A stretch of DNA of 63,609 bases from Lachnospiraceae bacterium (lineage in GTDB: Bacteria > Bacillota > Clostridia > Lachnospirales > Lachnospiraceae). Below, one piece after another: positions 8,291 to 16,481 of this stretch; the stretch's first letter is position 1; every line of letters starts with the position of its first letter. The stretch is taken from contig JAUNDG010000015.1 of NCBI GenBank assembly GCA_030526195.1, forward strand, positions 1-63,609, in the 5' to 3' direction. The notes under the pieces were generated by a model. That model did not search any database, was not told the DNA's origin, and was given only the letters and a program-made list of their open reading frames with translations. The translations under genes were made by a program, and so were the position numbers.

Positions 8291-9070
8291 TTAATCTGCA
8301 ATTAATACGGTTGTCGGATACTTGTTGAGGATGGCTTTATCGCGTTCGGACAGGTGACTGTCTGTAACCAGGGCATCGGCCTGATCCACATTCGTCATAC
8401 AGACACCGCCTTTTTTTCCGATCTTAGAATGATCCATCAGCATGATGATTTTCTCGGAATTATGAAGAAAATGGCGCTTCACTTCCGCCCCGTGCATATT
8501 AGCATCAAACAGGGTGCCATCTTCATCGATTCCCACGAAGGAGAAGAAGCTTTTGTTGGGGTGGAAGGGACGAATCATGTCCATAGCCATGTCGCCCGCG
8601 CACATATAGAAGTCTTTTTTAAATAAACCGCCCACCAGGATGATCGTCACGTTCGGACTTAAGATATTCTCCGATTCCATGACCACCTGAAGGGAGTTGG
8701 TGATCACCGTCAGCGTGTAAGCCGGGTTCACATATTTTAGCAACGAAAAGTTTGTAGTACTGCAGTCAATGAAGATGGTGTCTTCATTTTCGATAAGGGA
8801 AGCGGCTTTTTTACAGATAGCCTCTTTCTCCCTTGTGGCCAGTTTTTTTCGATAAGAAGTCCGCTCAAAAAGCGGTGAGACGCCTTCCGACCTGGCAGCG
8901 CCGCCATGGGTACGGGTCAGAACATTTTCTTTTTCCAGTTCTGACAGATCTTTACGCAGGGTTTCCTTGCTGACATGCAGTTTTTTGGATAACTCTGCCG
9001 TGTCAACCTGACCGTTAGCCTCCAGCTGTTCTATTATGTACTTTTTTCTTTCAAGAAAACTGTATCTCAT
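8291..9070 (-). CDS. DeoR-family transcriptional regulator
   Basis: The protein is 259 residues from the ATG that follows GGGAG by 5 bases; upstream in-frame ATGs lack a ribosome site. The N-terminal winged helix reads RKKYIIEQLEANGQVDTAELS and VSKETLRKDL, and the rest is a DeoRC sugar-phosphate sensor domain with the typical IFIDCSTTNFSLL and VGGLFKKDFYMCAG motifs. DeoR members usually repress catabolic operons and release DNA on binding a phosphorylated intermediate. It lies between transporter and kinase genes, so it is the likely local regulator. Confidence 0.9.
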   Translation of the reverse strand: MRYSFLERKKYIIEQLEANGQVDTAELSKKLHVSKETLRKDLSELEKENVLTRTHGGAARSEGVSPLFERTSYRKKLATREKEAICKKAASLIENEDTIFIDCSTTNFSLLKYVNPAYTLTVITNSLQVVMESENILSPNVTIILVGGLFKKDFYMCAGDMAMDMIRPFHPNKSFFSFVGIDEDGTLFDANMHGAEVKRHFLHNSEKIIMLMDHSKIGKKGGVCMTNVDQADALVTDSHLSERDKAILNKYPTTVLIAD

Positions 9071-9169
9071 ATAATCTCCCATCACTGAAGGCATATCGGC
9101 CGGTATTCAATGTGCCTCCCATACGAGAGGCACATCGAGCACAGGTACGATCTTGCGATCAAAAATGTT

Positions 9170-10153
9170 TTATCGGATTTCGCCGCTGAACTTGATACTA
9201 TCGATCATAACAGCGATGAAGATGATGACGCCTCGGAAAATCGTGTATACGTAAGCAGAGGCACCCATCATGGTCAGACCGTTGATGATGGCCTGAACCA
9301 GGAAGATACCGATGATGGCACCCGGCAGAACGCGGCCCTTGCCGCCGAACAGGGAAGCACCACCGATAACGGATGAAGAAATAACAACAAATTCATCACC
9401 CTGAGCAAAGTTGGCGTTGATAACACCCAGGTTGCAGGAGCTCAGCTCACCGGCAAAGCCGCAGAGAGCGCCGCAGATGACATAAGCCATGAAGACTGTG
9501 CGGGCACCGTTGATACCCATCTTATTGGCAGCTGTCAGGTTGTTACCGCAGGCGAACAGCTGACGGCCAAACTGAGTCTTGGTCAGCAGGATGTGAGCCA
9601 CGATAACGATGGCCAGGAAGATGTAAACGAAAGCGGAAACACCAAAGAACTTGGCATTGGCAATCGTCATAACCTTGCTGTCAAGGAAGACCATCTTCTG
9701 GTCTGTGAAGAGAAGCGCCAGACCTTTACACACGGAATAGGTGGCCAGTGTAACAATGAACGGCACGATCTTGATATAAGCAACGAAGAAACCGTTGATG
9801 ATACCGACAACAAGACCGGTCAGAGTAGCCATCAGGAAGGCCACACCCAGAGGAGCGCCCATACCGTTAAGGAAAACAGACCCCACAACGGCTGACAGAT
9901 ACATGTTCATGGATACGGAAATATCGATACCGGCTTCAATAAGAACGAAGAACATACCGACGCAGGCGATACCCAGAACGGAAGATGTTCTCAGGATCAG
10001 AAGCAGGTTGCTGATCTTCAGGAAGTTAGCATTTTTGATCTGGAAGAAGATCAGCAGAAGAATCATGACGATATAGATGCCATAATTCATCAGGAATTCT
10101 TTGGCGTTAAAGCCCCTTTTCGGAGCTGCTGCGGTGACTGCATTACTACTCAT
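9170..10153 (-). CDS. Sugar ABC transporter permease (RbsC/AlsC family)
   Basis: The 327-residue protein has about eight to ten hydrophobic helices and the family signatures IEAGIDISVSMNMYLSAVVG and SSVIGGASLFGGKGRVLPGAIIG. It pairs with the RbsA-type ATPase, whose stop overlaps its start by one base. It forms the membrane channel of a CUT2 importer for a monosaccharide. A second permease of the same family survives only as a C-terminal remnant at 11710-11886, so the original transporter probably used two permeases. Confidence 0.9.
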   Translation of the reverse strand: MSSNAVTAAAPKRGFNAKEFLMNYGIYIVMILLLIFFQIKNANFLKISNLLLILRTSSVLGIACVGMFFVLIEAGIDISVSMNMYLSAVVGSVFLNGMGAPLGVAFLMATLTGLVVGIINGFFVAYIKIVPFIVTLATYSVCKGLALLFTDQKMVFLDSKVMTIANAKFFGVSAFVYIFLAIVIVAHILLTKTQFGRQLFACGNNLTAANKMGINGARTVFMAYVICGALCGFAGELSSCNLGVINANFAQGDEFVVISSSVIGGASLFGGKGRVLPGAIIGIFLVQAIINGLTMMGASAYVYTIFRGVIIFIAVMIDSIKFSGEIR

Positions 10154-11664
10154 TATTCAGCACCTCCTACACAATATTTCATAATTTCTTCCGGAACGAA
10201 GCCATCCTCGCGGCTGAATTCGCCCGTGAACTTGTTTTCGGCCATAACCAGGATCTTGTCGCAGATACCCATCAGCTCTTCGATTTCGGAGGAAACCATG
10301 ATGACAGCTGATTTTTCCTTGGCCAGATTCTGGATGATGGAATAGATTTCATACTTGGCACCAACGTCGACACCCTTTGTCGGCTCGTCAAGAATGAAGA
10401 CCTTCGGATCTGACAGAACCCACTTAGCAAAGACGACCTTCTGCTGGTTACCACCGGACAGAGTACCCGCCTGCTGTTTGTGGACATCGAAAGTCTTGAT
10501 CAGAAGGCTGTCTCTCATCTTGGCAGCATCTTCTTTTTCCTTAGCGGCATCCATGAAGAAACGATTACCGTTCTTACGATGTGTCTTAAGGGATGACAGG
10601 ACGATGTTTTCAGTCAGAGTCTTCGGCAGCAGCAGACCTTCTTCACGTCTGTTTTCAGTGATCATGGCCATGCCGTTGTCGATGCAGTTCTCCGGTGTGA
10701 CCGGTTTAATCTGATTGCCTTTGTAAACAACCTCACCGGAGGTCATCGGATCAAGCCCGAAGATGCAGCGCATCAGTTCTGTACGACCGGCGCCCATCAG
10801 ACCGAAGATACCCACAATCTCACCTTCACGGACATCCAGGTTCACGTTGTCAAAGCGATCGGCTGAGCAGATATTCTTAGCCTGGAAAACAACATCACCG
10901 ACTTCCTTTTCGCAGGTCGGATAAATGTTTGTCAGTTCTCGACCAACCATTTCCTTGATGATGGTATTGGTGTCGCATTCAGCTGTAGGTCTCTGGGAAA
11001 TGATTTCGCCGTCACGCAGAACAGCGATTTCATCAGTGTATTCCATAACGTCTTCAAGGATGTGAGAAATGAAGATAATAGACTTACCCTGCTCTCTCAT
11101 CTGGTTGAAGATCTTGAAAAGTTTGACCTTTTCCGAGTTGGAAAGTGAAGTGGTCGGTTCGTCGAAAATGATGACGTTGGCGTCAATCATGATGGACTTT
11201 GTGATTTCGACCATCTGTCTCTGACCCATGGGCAGTGTGCCGATGATGGCATTCGGTGACAAATCGTCAGCGCCGATCTCTTTCAGTTTTTCCTTGACCA
11301 CGTTATACATGGCCTTTTTGTTGATCAGACCGACAGCATTCTTCAGCATACCTGTGATGTACAGGTTTTCCAGAACGCTGAGGTTTGTGAAGAGGTTCAG
11401 TTCCTGCTGAACGAAGGCGATACCGGCAGCTGCGGCATCCTTCGGGCCGTGAGGATTGTACGGTTTACCGTCAACCAGGATCTCACCGCCGTTTTTCTGA
11501 TAAATACCGTCAAGGACGTTCATCATGGTAGACTTACCGGCACCATTTTCACCGACAAGACCCACGATCTGGCCCTTTTTGACTTTCAAGGTGACGTCCT
11601 TCAGAACCTGAACATCACCGAATGATTTCGTAATATGATTTAACTCAATCGCGTATTCACTCAT
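10153..11664 (-). CDS. Sugar ABC transporter ATPase (RbsA/AlsA family, duplicated ABC domains)
   Basis: The 503-residue protein has two ABC domains. The first has Walker A VGENGAGKSTMMNVL, LPMGQRQMVEI and VIIFDEPTTSLS. The second has a degenerate Walker A (FGLMGAGRTELMR), SGGNQQKVVFAKW and VFILDEPTKGVDVG, as usual for CUT2 ATPases, where one site is catalytically impaired. It would energise uptake with the adjacent permease. No solute-binding protein remains in this locus, possibly because of the deletion or join at about 11886. Confidence 0.92.
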   Translation of the reverse strand: MSEYAIELNHITKSFGDVQVLKDVTLKVKKGQIVGLVGENGAGKSTMMNVLDGIYQKNGGEILVDGKPYNPHGPKDAAAAGIAFVQQELNLFTNLSVLENLYITGMLKNAVGLINKKAMYNVVKEKLKEIGADDLSPNAIIGTLPMGQRQMVEITKSIMIDANVIIFDEPTTSLSNSEKVKLFKIFNQMREQGKSIIFISHILEDVMEYTDEIAVLRDGEIISQRPTAECDTNTIIKEMVGRELTNIYPTCEKEVGDVVFQAKNICSADRFDNVNLDVREGEIVGIFGLMGAGRTELMRCIFGLDPMTSGEVVYKGNQIKPVTPENCIDNGMAMITENRREEGLLLPKTLTENIVLSSLKTHRKNGNRFFMDAAKEKEDAAKMRDSLLIKTFDVHKQQAGTLSGGNQQKVVFAKWVLSDPKVFILDEPTKGVDVGAKYEIYSIIQNLAKEKSAVIMVSSEIEELMGICDKILVMAENKFTGEFSREDGFVPEEIMKYCVGGAE

Positions 11665-11709
11665 ATTGTGTTCTCCTAATCTAATTTCACTGACAGATGA
11701 GTCTTGGTA

Positions 11710-11886
11710 TTACTTGCTTTCTCTTCTCTGGATTCTGATCAGATCGATACTGGCGGCTACCAGGATGATCAGACCCTTGATCAGTGTGATGTAGTAGTAC
11801 GGAACACCCAGAATGTTCAGCGCGTTGTCGATCATGGAGATGAGCAGCGCACCCATGAGTGTGTTAACGATCTTACCCTTACCACC
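11710..11886 (-). pseudogene. C-terminal remnant of a sugar ABC permease
   Basis: About 58 codons match the end of a RbsC-type permease: GGKGKIVNTLMGALLISMID, then NALNILGV, YYITLIKGLIILVAASIDLI and a basic tail. The N-terminal roughly 250 residues and any start or ribosome site are missing. Immediately upstream the DNA becomes the N-terminal coding region of an unrelated PatB-like protein in another frame, with the join near 11886-11893. The same strand and order as the intact ATPase and permease indicate it was part of this transporter. Confidence 0.8.
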
Positions 11887-12001
11887 GGCCGGGCTTGGGT
11901 GTGGTGGGCGCTTTGGCGAACCACACTTCGGCGCCGATGGCGTCAACCGCCAGGGCATCCTTGCCGTGGCGATCGATCAGAGAGGTAAAATCGTAAGTCA
12001 T
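11879..12001 (-). pseudogene. N-terminal fragment of a MalY/PatB-type C-S lyase
   Basis: A start codon with GGAGG upstream opens a 40-codon frame, MTYDFTSLIDRHGKDALAVD and onward to APTTPKPG, then a premature TAA. The segment is the characteristic N-terminus of MalY/PatB cystathionine beta-lyases (PLP fold type I), which normally continue to about 390 residues with VIPMWVADM. Here it is cut where the permease remnant begins. The function is lost in this form. It is either a real deletion product or an assembly join. Confidence 0.7.
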
Positions 12002-12020
12002 AAATCCTCCTAAACACAGG

Positions 12021-12071
12021 CCCGCCTCTCTCCCCAGGCACGACCCCCGGGAAAATGAAGAGGCGGGACAT
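12021..12071 (-). terminator. GC-rich hairpin after the small acidic protein gene
   Basis: CCCGCCTCT (about 12023) pairs with AGAGGCGGG (about 12058-12067) across a GC-rich loop. The minus-strand T-run is weak, so termination is uncertain. Confidence 0.4.
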
Positions 12072-12088
12072 TTTCATGATGCTTTCAG

Positions 12089-12403
12089 TTATACCTGACC
12101 GGTGATACGCTCGATCAAACCATTTTCATTTTCGACATAATGATACGGGGCGTATTCCGGATGGTTGGCCGGATCATCGATCACCTCTGCCCGGACACGC
12201 TTTTTAAGCTCCACGGCATATTCGTGGATCATCTGGGGCAGCAGGGCCTTCTGAATGCTGTTTTCGATCTTCAGAGCGTAGCAACCTTCCCGATCGTCAA
12301 TGAGCAGCAGCACGTAAGCATCGCAGGGCTGAATGCCGTATTCGTCATCATCATCGTCATCATCCAGATCAAACTGGAGGAATTTCTTCTCATCGTATTC
12401 CAT
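12089..12403 (-). CDS. Acidic small protein, unknown function
   Basis: The 104-residue protein begins MEYDEKKFLQF, followed by a run of seven aspartates, then a compact region (CDAYVLLLIDDREGCYALKI) and a charged C-terminus. It has no signal peptide or membrane helix. I recognise no family. The ribosome site is weak, and a small GGGAC-ATAC-GTCCC hairpin lies just upstream. The open frame, lack of an antisense alternative and its position between a kinase and the PatB fragment make it a plausible gene, but it may not belong to the sugar pathway. Confidence 0.6.
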   Translation of the reverse strand: MEYDEKKFLQFDLDDDDDDDEYGIQPCDAYVLLLIDDREGCYALKIENSIQKALLPQMIHEYAVELKKRVRAEVIDDPANHPEYAPYHYVENENGLIERITGQV

Positions 12404-12443
12404 TTTTTATCACATAAGGGACATACGTCCCATCCTTTCATTT

Positions 12444-12460
12444 TTCATTTCGGAAATGAA
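12444..12460. repeat. Dispersed palindrome copy (TTCATTT-CGG-AAATGAA)
   Basis: Seven-base arms surround CGG. It is intergenic, between the small acidic protein gene and the ribokinase gene. Confidence 0.6.
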
Positions 12461-12520
12461 CCATCAGCAGAATCGGGCATTTTCGCGATTCAGCTTTTGG
12501 GGATTTCCAATGACCTTGAT

Positions 12521-13432
12521 TTACAGGTCCTTGATTTCCTCAGCGGACGGAATGGAGCTCTGGGCACCCTTTCTGGTGACCACGATGCCGGAAACCTTCT
12601 GGCCAACTTCGATGGCTTTGTGGATATCGTCACCGCGGCTTAAGGAAATGACCACACCGGCTGTGAAGGAGTCGCCGGCAGCTGTTGTGTCAACAGCTTT
12701 GACCTTCATGGTGGGGATAAAGGATTCTTCTTCATCGGAAACCAGCAGACAGCCATCGCCGCCCAGGGAAATGAGGACATTCTTCACACCCTTGCTCTTC
12801 ATCATACGGGCGGATGTCATCAGGTTTTCCTGTGTATCGGTGGGCAGACCTGTCAGGATCTCAAGCTCTGTTTCGTTCGGTTTGATGTAATCGATACCCT
12901 GCCAGAAATCATCCGGGATATCGCCACGGGCCGGAGCCGGGTCAACCACCAGAGTCTTGCCCATTTCCAGAACCAGATTCTTGATGTAGACAACAGTTTC
13001 GAAGGGAATTTCCATCTGCATGACGATGATGTCAGCCGCTTCAATGAGATGACGGTTTCTGTCGATGAAGGGAATGGTCACCTCAAAGTTTGTGCCGGAA
13101 ACTGTCACGATGGAGTTCTGACCTGTGCTTTCATCTACCCAGATATAAGCCTGGCCTGTGGGCACACCGTCAATGACTTCGATGCCGTTCACATCCACAT
13201 TGACGCTCTTCAGATTATCAAGAAGGGCTTCACCGAAGCTGTCCTTACCAACTGCCCCCATCATGGCCACGTTGCCGCCCAGCTTACCGATGGCATAGGC
13301 CTGATTGGCACCCTTGCCACCCGGCACCTGAGCCAGAGATGTGCTGATGATGGTTTCACCCGGTTTGGGCATATGCGGGGTGGTTACAACGGTATCCATA
13401 TTAAGACTACCAATAACAAGAATCTTCTTCAT
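12521..13432 (-). CDS. rbsK: Ribokinase-like PfkB-family sugar kinase
   Basis: The 303-residue protein has the PfkB signatures: GSLNMDTVV at the start, GGKGANQAYAIGKLGG, the substrate-lid segment, PNETELEILTG, and the C-terminal ATP/anion-hole motif DTTAAGDSFTAGVV with the catalytic Asp. The length matches ribokinase. It phosphorylates ribose or a related pentose at O5. An AAGGAG site lies 6 bases upstream. It is the promoter-proximal gene of the minus-strand locus, preceded by an AT-rich promoter region and a phased GCCGTG array. Ribose is the best guess, given the RbsA/RbsC-type transporter. Confidence 0.88.
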   Translation of the reverse strand: MKKILVIGSLNMDTVVTTPHMPKPGETIISTSLAQVPGGKGANQAYAIGKLGGNVAMMGAVGKDSFGEALLDNLKSVNVDVNGIEVIDGVPTGQAYIWVDESTGQNSIVTVSGTNFEVTIPFIDRNRHLIEAADIIVMQMEIPFETVVYIKNLVLEMGKTLVVDPAPARGDIPDDFWQGIDYIKPNETELEILTGLPTDTQENLMTSARMMKSKGVKNVLISLGGDGCLLVSDEEESFIPTMKVKAVDTTAAGDSFTAGVVISLSRGDDIHKAIEVGQKVSGIVVTRKGAQSSIPSAEEIKDL

Positions 13433-13531
13433 AAGGATCTCCTTCCATAACAGGGTCCTGCCCTGATTTAGTCATAGATGTTAATAATATACCATATTGG
13501 GCCGTTTTTTTAAAGAGAATGCACAGGCAAA

Positions 13532-13580
13532 GCCGTGCGGATTGCCGTGTGTTTGCCGTGCACTCGCCGTGCTTGTCGTG
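13532..13580. repeat. Phased GCCGTG short repeats upstream of the ribokinase gene
   Basis: GCCGTG occurs at 13532, 13544, 13555 and 13566, and GTCGTG at 13575, giving spacings of 12, 11, 11 and 9 bases, close to one helical turn. The stretch lies upstream of the rbsK promoter region. It could be a binding array for a regulator; coding potential is poor. Confidence 0.45.
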
Positions 13581-13655
13581 TGGATTAGGGCTGCGATTGG
13601 GGCTGTCGAACAGCCCCTGTCAAGCCCGGATCGGACAGAATAATCAAGAGCCGGC

Positions 13656-15248
13656 TTAGCAACAGGATGCACGTGCTACATCCGACGGCCGCAAAAGAAG
13701 GCCCATGAAAATGACCACCACCGGCGTCACCTCCGGGGATGAGACCAAAAGCATTTCCATAGAAAGATACATAAGCATCACCATGACGGCGGTCAGACGA
13801 AGCAGGCTCTTCTCTCCTTTGATGAAAGAGCGGATACCGGCCAGGGTCAATGCAAGGAACGTGGCGAGCCCCAGAAGACCATTTTCGATCAGGATCTTCA
13901 GGAAAATGTTATGGGGCAGCAAAAACCGCGGATCCACATGAGACGGAAAATGGTCTATGTGCCGCACCATTTCATCAAAGAAGCGATCCGTCCCCACACC
14001 GATAAGTTTCTGGCGCAGGGGAAACTGCTGCCACTCTTCCAGCGACACCCGCCAGATGGCGCCCCGGGCGGTGCCCCAGTGGTCATGGATCACCAGTTTG
14101 TCTTGCAGGGTGGTCGGTAGTGTCACAAGGCCCAGATTAGCCAGAATCACCAAGGTCGCGGCCAGGCCTATGATGACAAAAACGGTGATGGCGCAATCGG
14201 CTGTACGCGTTGACTGCTCATCAGCGCCTGTATTGCCGGCATGGTTTTGAACGGACGAAATGATGCCGACTATAATGAGGCACACAGCGCCGGCAAGGAT
14301 GAAGATTCCCAAAGGAAACCGGACAACAAACCGTGACAGCCCGCTGTTTTCAAGGCGTGTGTACCAATTGGGCGCCAGGAGCCGAAGAATGGCCACCAGA
14401 CCAAAACCCCAGAAAAAGGCACCGGCGATAACGAGGAGACGCCGAAGGGGATAGCCATTTCGCAGTGCCCCGTATATGGCGATGACAGCGAGCAGTGCAA
14501 GACCCAACACAACGCTGTCGGTTCGGGACATGACGATGCCGGCTCCCAGCCAGACAAGCAGAGGGACAAATAAACGGCGACCGGATTCAAGGTAAAGCAA
14601 TGCGGCTGTGCCGAAGAAGAAGCAGCTCATAATGGCCAGCATATTGAAATTCGCACCGCAAGGGGACACGATGTTCATCACTCTGTTCCAGGTCGGGGCG
14701 ATGCCGGTCAGGAAAACAGCGGCAGGAATCAGCGCGATGGCGCCGGAAATCGTGAAAGCGAGCAACAGAGCCCTGGGATTTTGCATTGTCCGGTGCAGAC
14801 GGTTAAACGCCACAAGCAGATGCCGAATAAAACGGACTCCCGCCATATGCTGCTCTACTTCCTCACGAGGCTTCGACATCTCTTGCTGCGTGGATGCCCA
14901 CTGCGTCCCGCTATGCTTGACCAGCCATAACAGAAGCAAATCAGCCAGAATCACCGGGAAGCCTTCCCGGGTGACACCGGTAAGCGGGAACCCATCAACA
15001 AAATAAGCCCACAGAGAGGCGCCCACGGTTATGAGGGCCATGATCAGAATCACACCATCAGTCATGTTAACTCTGTATGTATGTGATGTCGGATTTGTTT
15101 TACGGACACAATAGATGCGCACAGCAAACACGATCAGCCCCACCAGAGCAAGGCCGATGGTCAGGCCGGCCTTTGCCGTCCAGTGAACGGACGACGGCAA
15201 GCCGATCAGCATGAAGATAGTTAGAAAAAACCAGATAACAAGCTGCAT
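13656..15248 (-). CDS. O-antigen ligase-like membrane protein
   Basis: The protein is 530 residues from the ATG preceded by CAGGAG; the longer upstream frame lacks a ribosome site. It has about 11-12 hydrophobic helices and a large outside loop near residues 420-460 containing RHIDHFPSHVDPRFLLPHNI, the WaaL/Wzy-type loop with conserved His, followed by FLKILIENGLLGL. Such proteins ligate or polymerise lipid-linked glycans at the outer face of the membrane. No other polysaccharide genes adjoin it, so its glycan is unknown. It is a single-gene unit. Confidence 0.75.
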   Translation of the reverse strand: MQLVIWFFLTIFMLIGLPSSVHWTAKAGLTIGLALVGLIVFAVRIYCVRKTNPTSHTYRVNMTDGVILIMALITVGASLWAYFVDGFPLTGVTREGFPVILADLLLLWLVKHSGTQWASTQQEMSKPREEVEQHMAGVRFIRHLLVAFNRLHRTMQNPRALLLAFTISGAIALIPAAVFLTGIAPTWNRVMNIVSPCGANFNMLAIMSCFFFGTAALLYLESGRRLFVPLLVWLGAGIVMSRTDSVVLGLALLAVIAIYGALRNGYPLRRLLVIAGAFFWGFGLVAILRLLAPNWYTRLENSGLSRFVVRFPLGIFILAGAVCLIIVGIISSVQNHAGNTGADEQSTRTADCAITVFVIIGLAATLVILANLGLVTLPTTLQDKLVIHDHWGTARGAIWRVSLEEWQQFPLRQKLIGVGTDRFFDEMVRHIDHFPSHVDPRFLLPHNIFLKILIENGLLGLATFLALTLAGIRSFIKGEKSLLRLTAVMVMLMYLSMEMLLVSSPEVTPVVVIFMGLLLRPSDVARASCC

Positions 15249-15392
15249 GTAGACTCCTGAATTTCCACGTCGTTGATGTCGCCAGTTTCGAAACGGCACC
15301 GCTATTTCTTGTATTGTAGCAAACAGTCTATGATATCGCCAAATGAATCCCGACAGGCCGGCTTGGGGACTTACGCGGCTCATCAGTATGTC

Positions 15393-15424
15393 AAAAAGGC
15401 TGCCTCCACAAGGAGACAGCCTTT
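15393..15424 (-). terminator. Terminator of the GGGtGRT operon
   Basis: Minus strand: AAAGGCTGTCTCC, short loop, GGAGGCAGCCTTTTTGAC. It lies just after the GGGtGRT stop. Confidence 0.75.
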
Positions 15425-15461
15425 AATCGTCATTGACTTAAGTCCTGTTATTCAGTTTGAA

Positions 15462-16475
15462 TCAGAACTTGCCGGCCTTTGCAGCTTCTTCAACAGAAAC
15501 AGCAACAGCAACTGTAGCACCAACCATCGGGTTGTTGCCCATACCGATCAGACCCATCATTTCAACGTGGGCCGGAACGGATGAAGAACCGGCGAACTGA
15601 GCATCACTGTGCATACGGCCCAGAGTATCAGTCATACCATAGGAAGCCGGGCCGGCTGCCATGTTGTCCGGATGAAGTGTACGGCCTGTGCCGCCGCCGG
15701 AAGCAACTGAGAAGTATTCCTTACCCTGCTCGATGCATTCTTTCTTGTATGTACCGGCAACCGGGTGCTGGAAACGTGTCGGGTTTGTGGAGTTACCTGT
15801 GATGGAAACACCGACATGTTCCTGATGCATGATAGCAACACCTTCCTGAACATCATCAGCGCCGTAGCATCTGACTGTTGCACGAAGACCGTTGGAGTAA
15901 GCTTTTTCGTAAACGATGTTCAGCTTAGCTTCTTTGTAATCATATTTTGTTTCAACGTATGTGAAGCCGTTGATACGGGAAATGATCTGAGCAGCATCCT
16001 TGCCAAGACCGTTCAGGATAACGCGCAGCGGTTTCTGACGAACCTTGTTAGCCTTTTCGGCGATACCGATGGCACCTTCAGCGGCAGCGAAGGATTCGTG
16101 GCCGGCCAGGAAAGCGAAGCATTCTGTTTCTTCTTCAAGAAGCATCTTACCAAGGTTACCATGGCCGATACCAACCTTACGGTGGTCAGCAACAGAACCC
16201 GGGATGCAGAAAGCCTGAAGGCCTTCGCCGATAGCGGCGGCGGCATCAGCAGCTCTGCGGCAGCCCTTCTTGATAGCGATAGCAGCACCTACCATGTAAG
16301 CATAGCAGGCATTTTCGAAGCAGATCGGCTGGATCTTCTTAACCTGTTCGTAAACATCAAGGCCGGCAGCCTTTGTGATTTCTTCAGCTTCTTCAATAGA
16401 AGAAATACCGACAGCGTTAAGGGCAGCATTGATCTGGTCAATTCTTCTCTCGTAGGATTCAAATGTGATAGCCAT
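15462..16475 (-). CDS. GGGtGRT protein
   Basis: The protein is 337 residues from the ATG 9-10 bases after AAAGGAG; a TTG two codons earlier is the alternative. It is recognised by its namesake motif GGGTGRTLHPDN near residue 260 and the glycine-rich C-terminus GLIGMGNNPMVGATVAV. Cysteines occur in the N-terminal half (CFENACYAYM). The family is conserved in anaerobic Firmicutes next to an IscU-like scaffold and has no established reaction. It is encoded 6 bases after the scaffold stop, so the two are co-expressed; a role in Fe-S or sulfur handling is inferred only from this pairing. Confidence 0.85.
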   Translation of the reverse strand: MAITFESYERRIDQINAALNAVGISSIEEAEEITKAAGLDVYEQVKKIQPICFENACYAYMVGAAIAIKKGCRRAADAAAAIGEGLQAFCIPGSVADHRKVGIGHGNLGKMLLEEETECFAFLAGHESFAAAEGAIGIAEKANKVRQKPLRVILNGLGKDAAQIISRINGFTYVETKYDYKEAKLNIVYEKAYSNGLRATVRCYGADDVQEGVAIMHQEHVGVSITGNSTNPTRFQHPVAGTYKKECIEQGKEYFSVASGGGTGRTLHPDNMAAGPASYGMTDTLGRMHSDAQFAGSSSVPAHVEMMGLIGMGNNPMVGATVAVAVSVEEAAKAGKF

Positions 16476-16481
16476 TGTCAA

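Noticed and set aside
12002-12088. Extra short gene between the PatB fragment and the acidic protein gene
   Set aside because: Only the GC-rich hairpin and a fragmentary frame are present.
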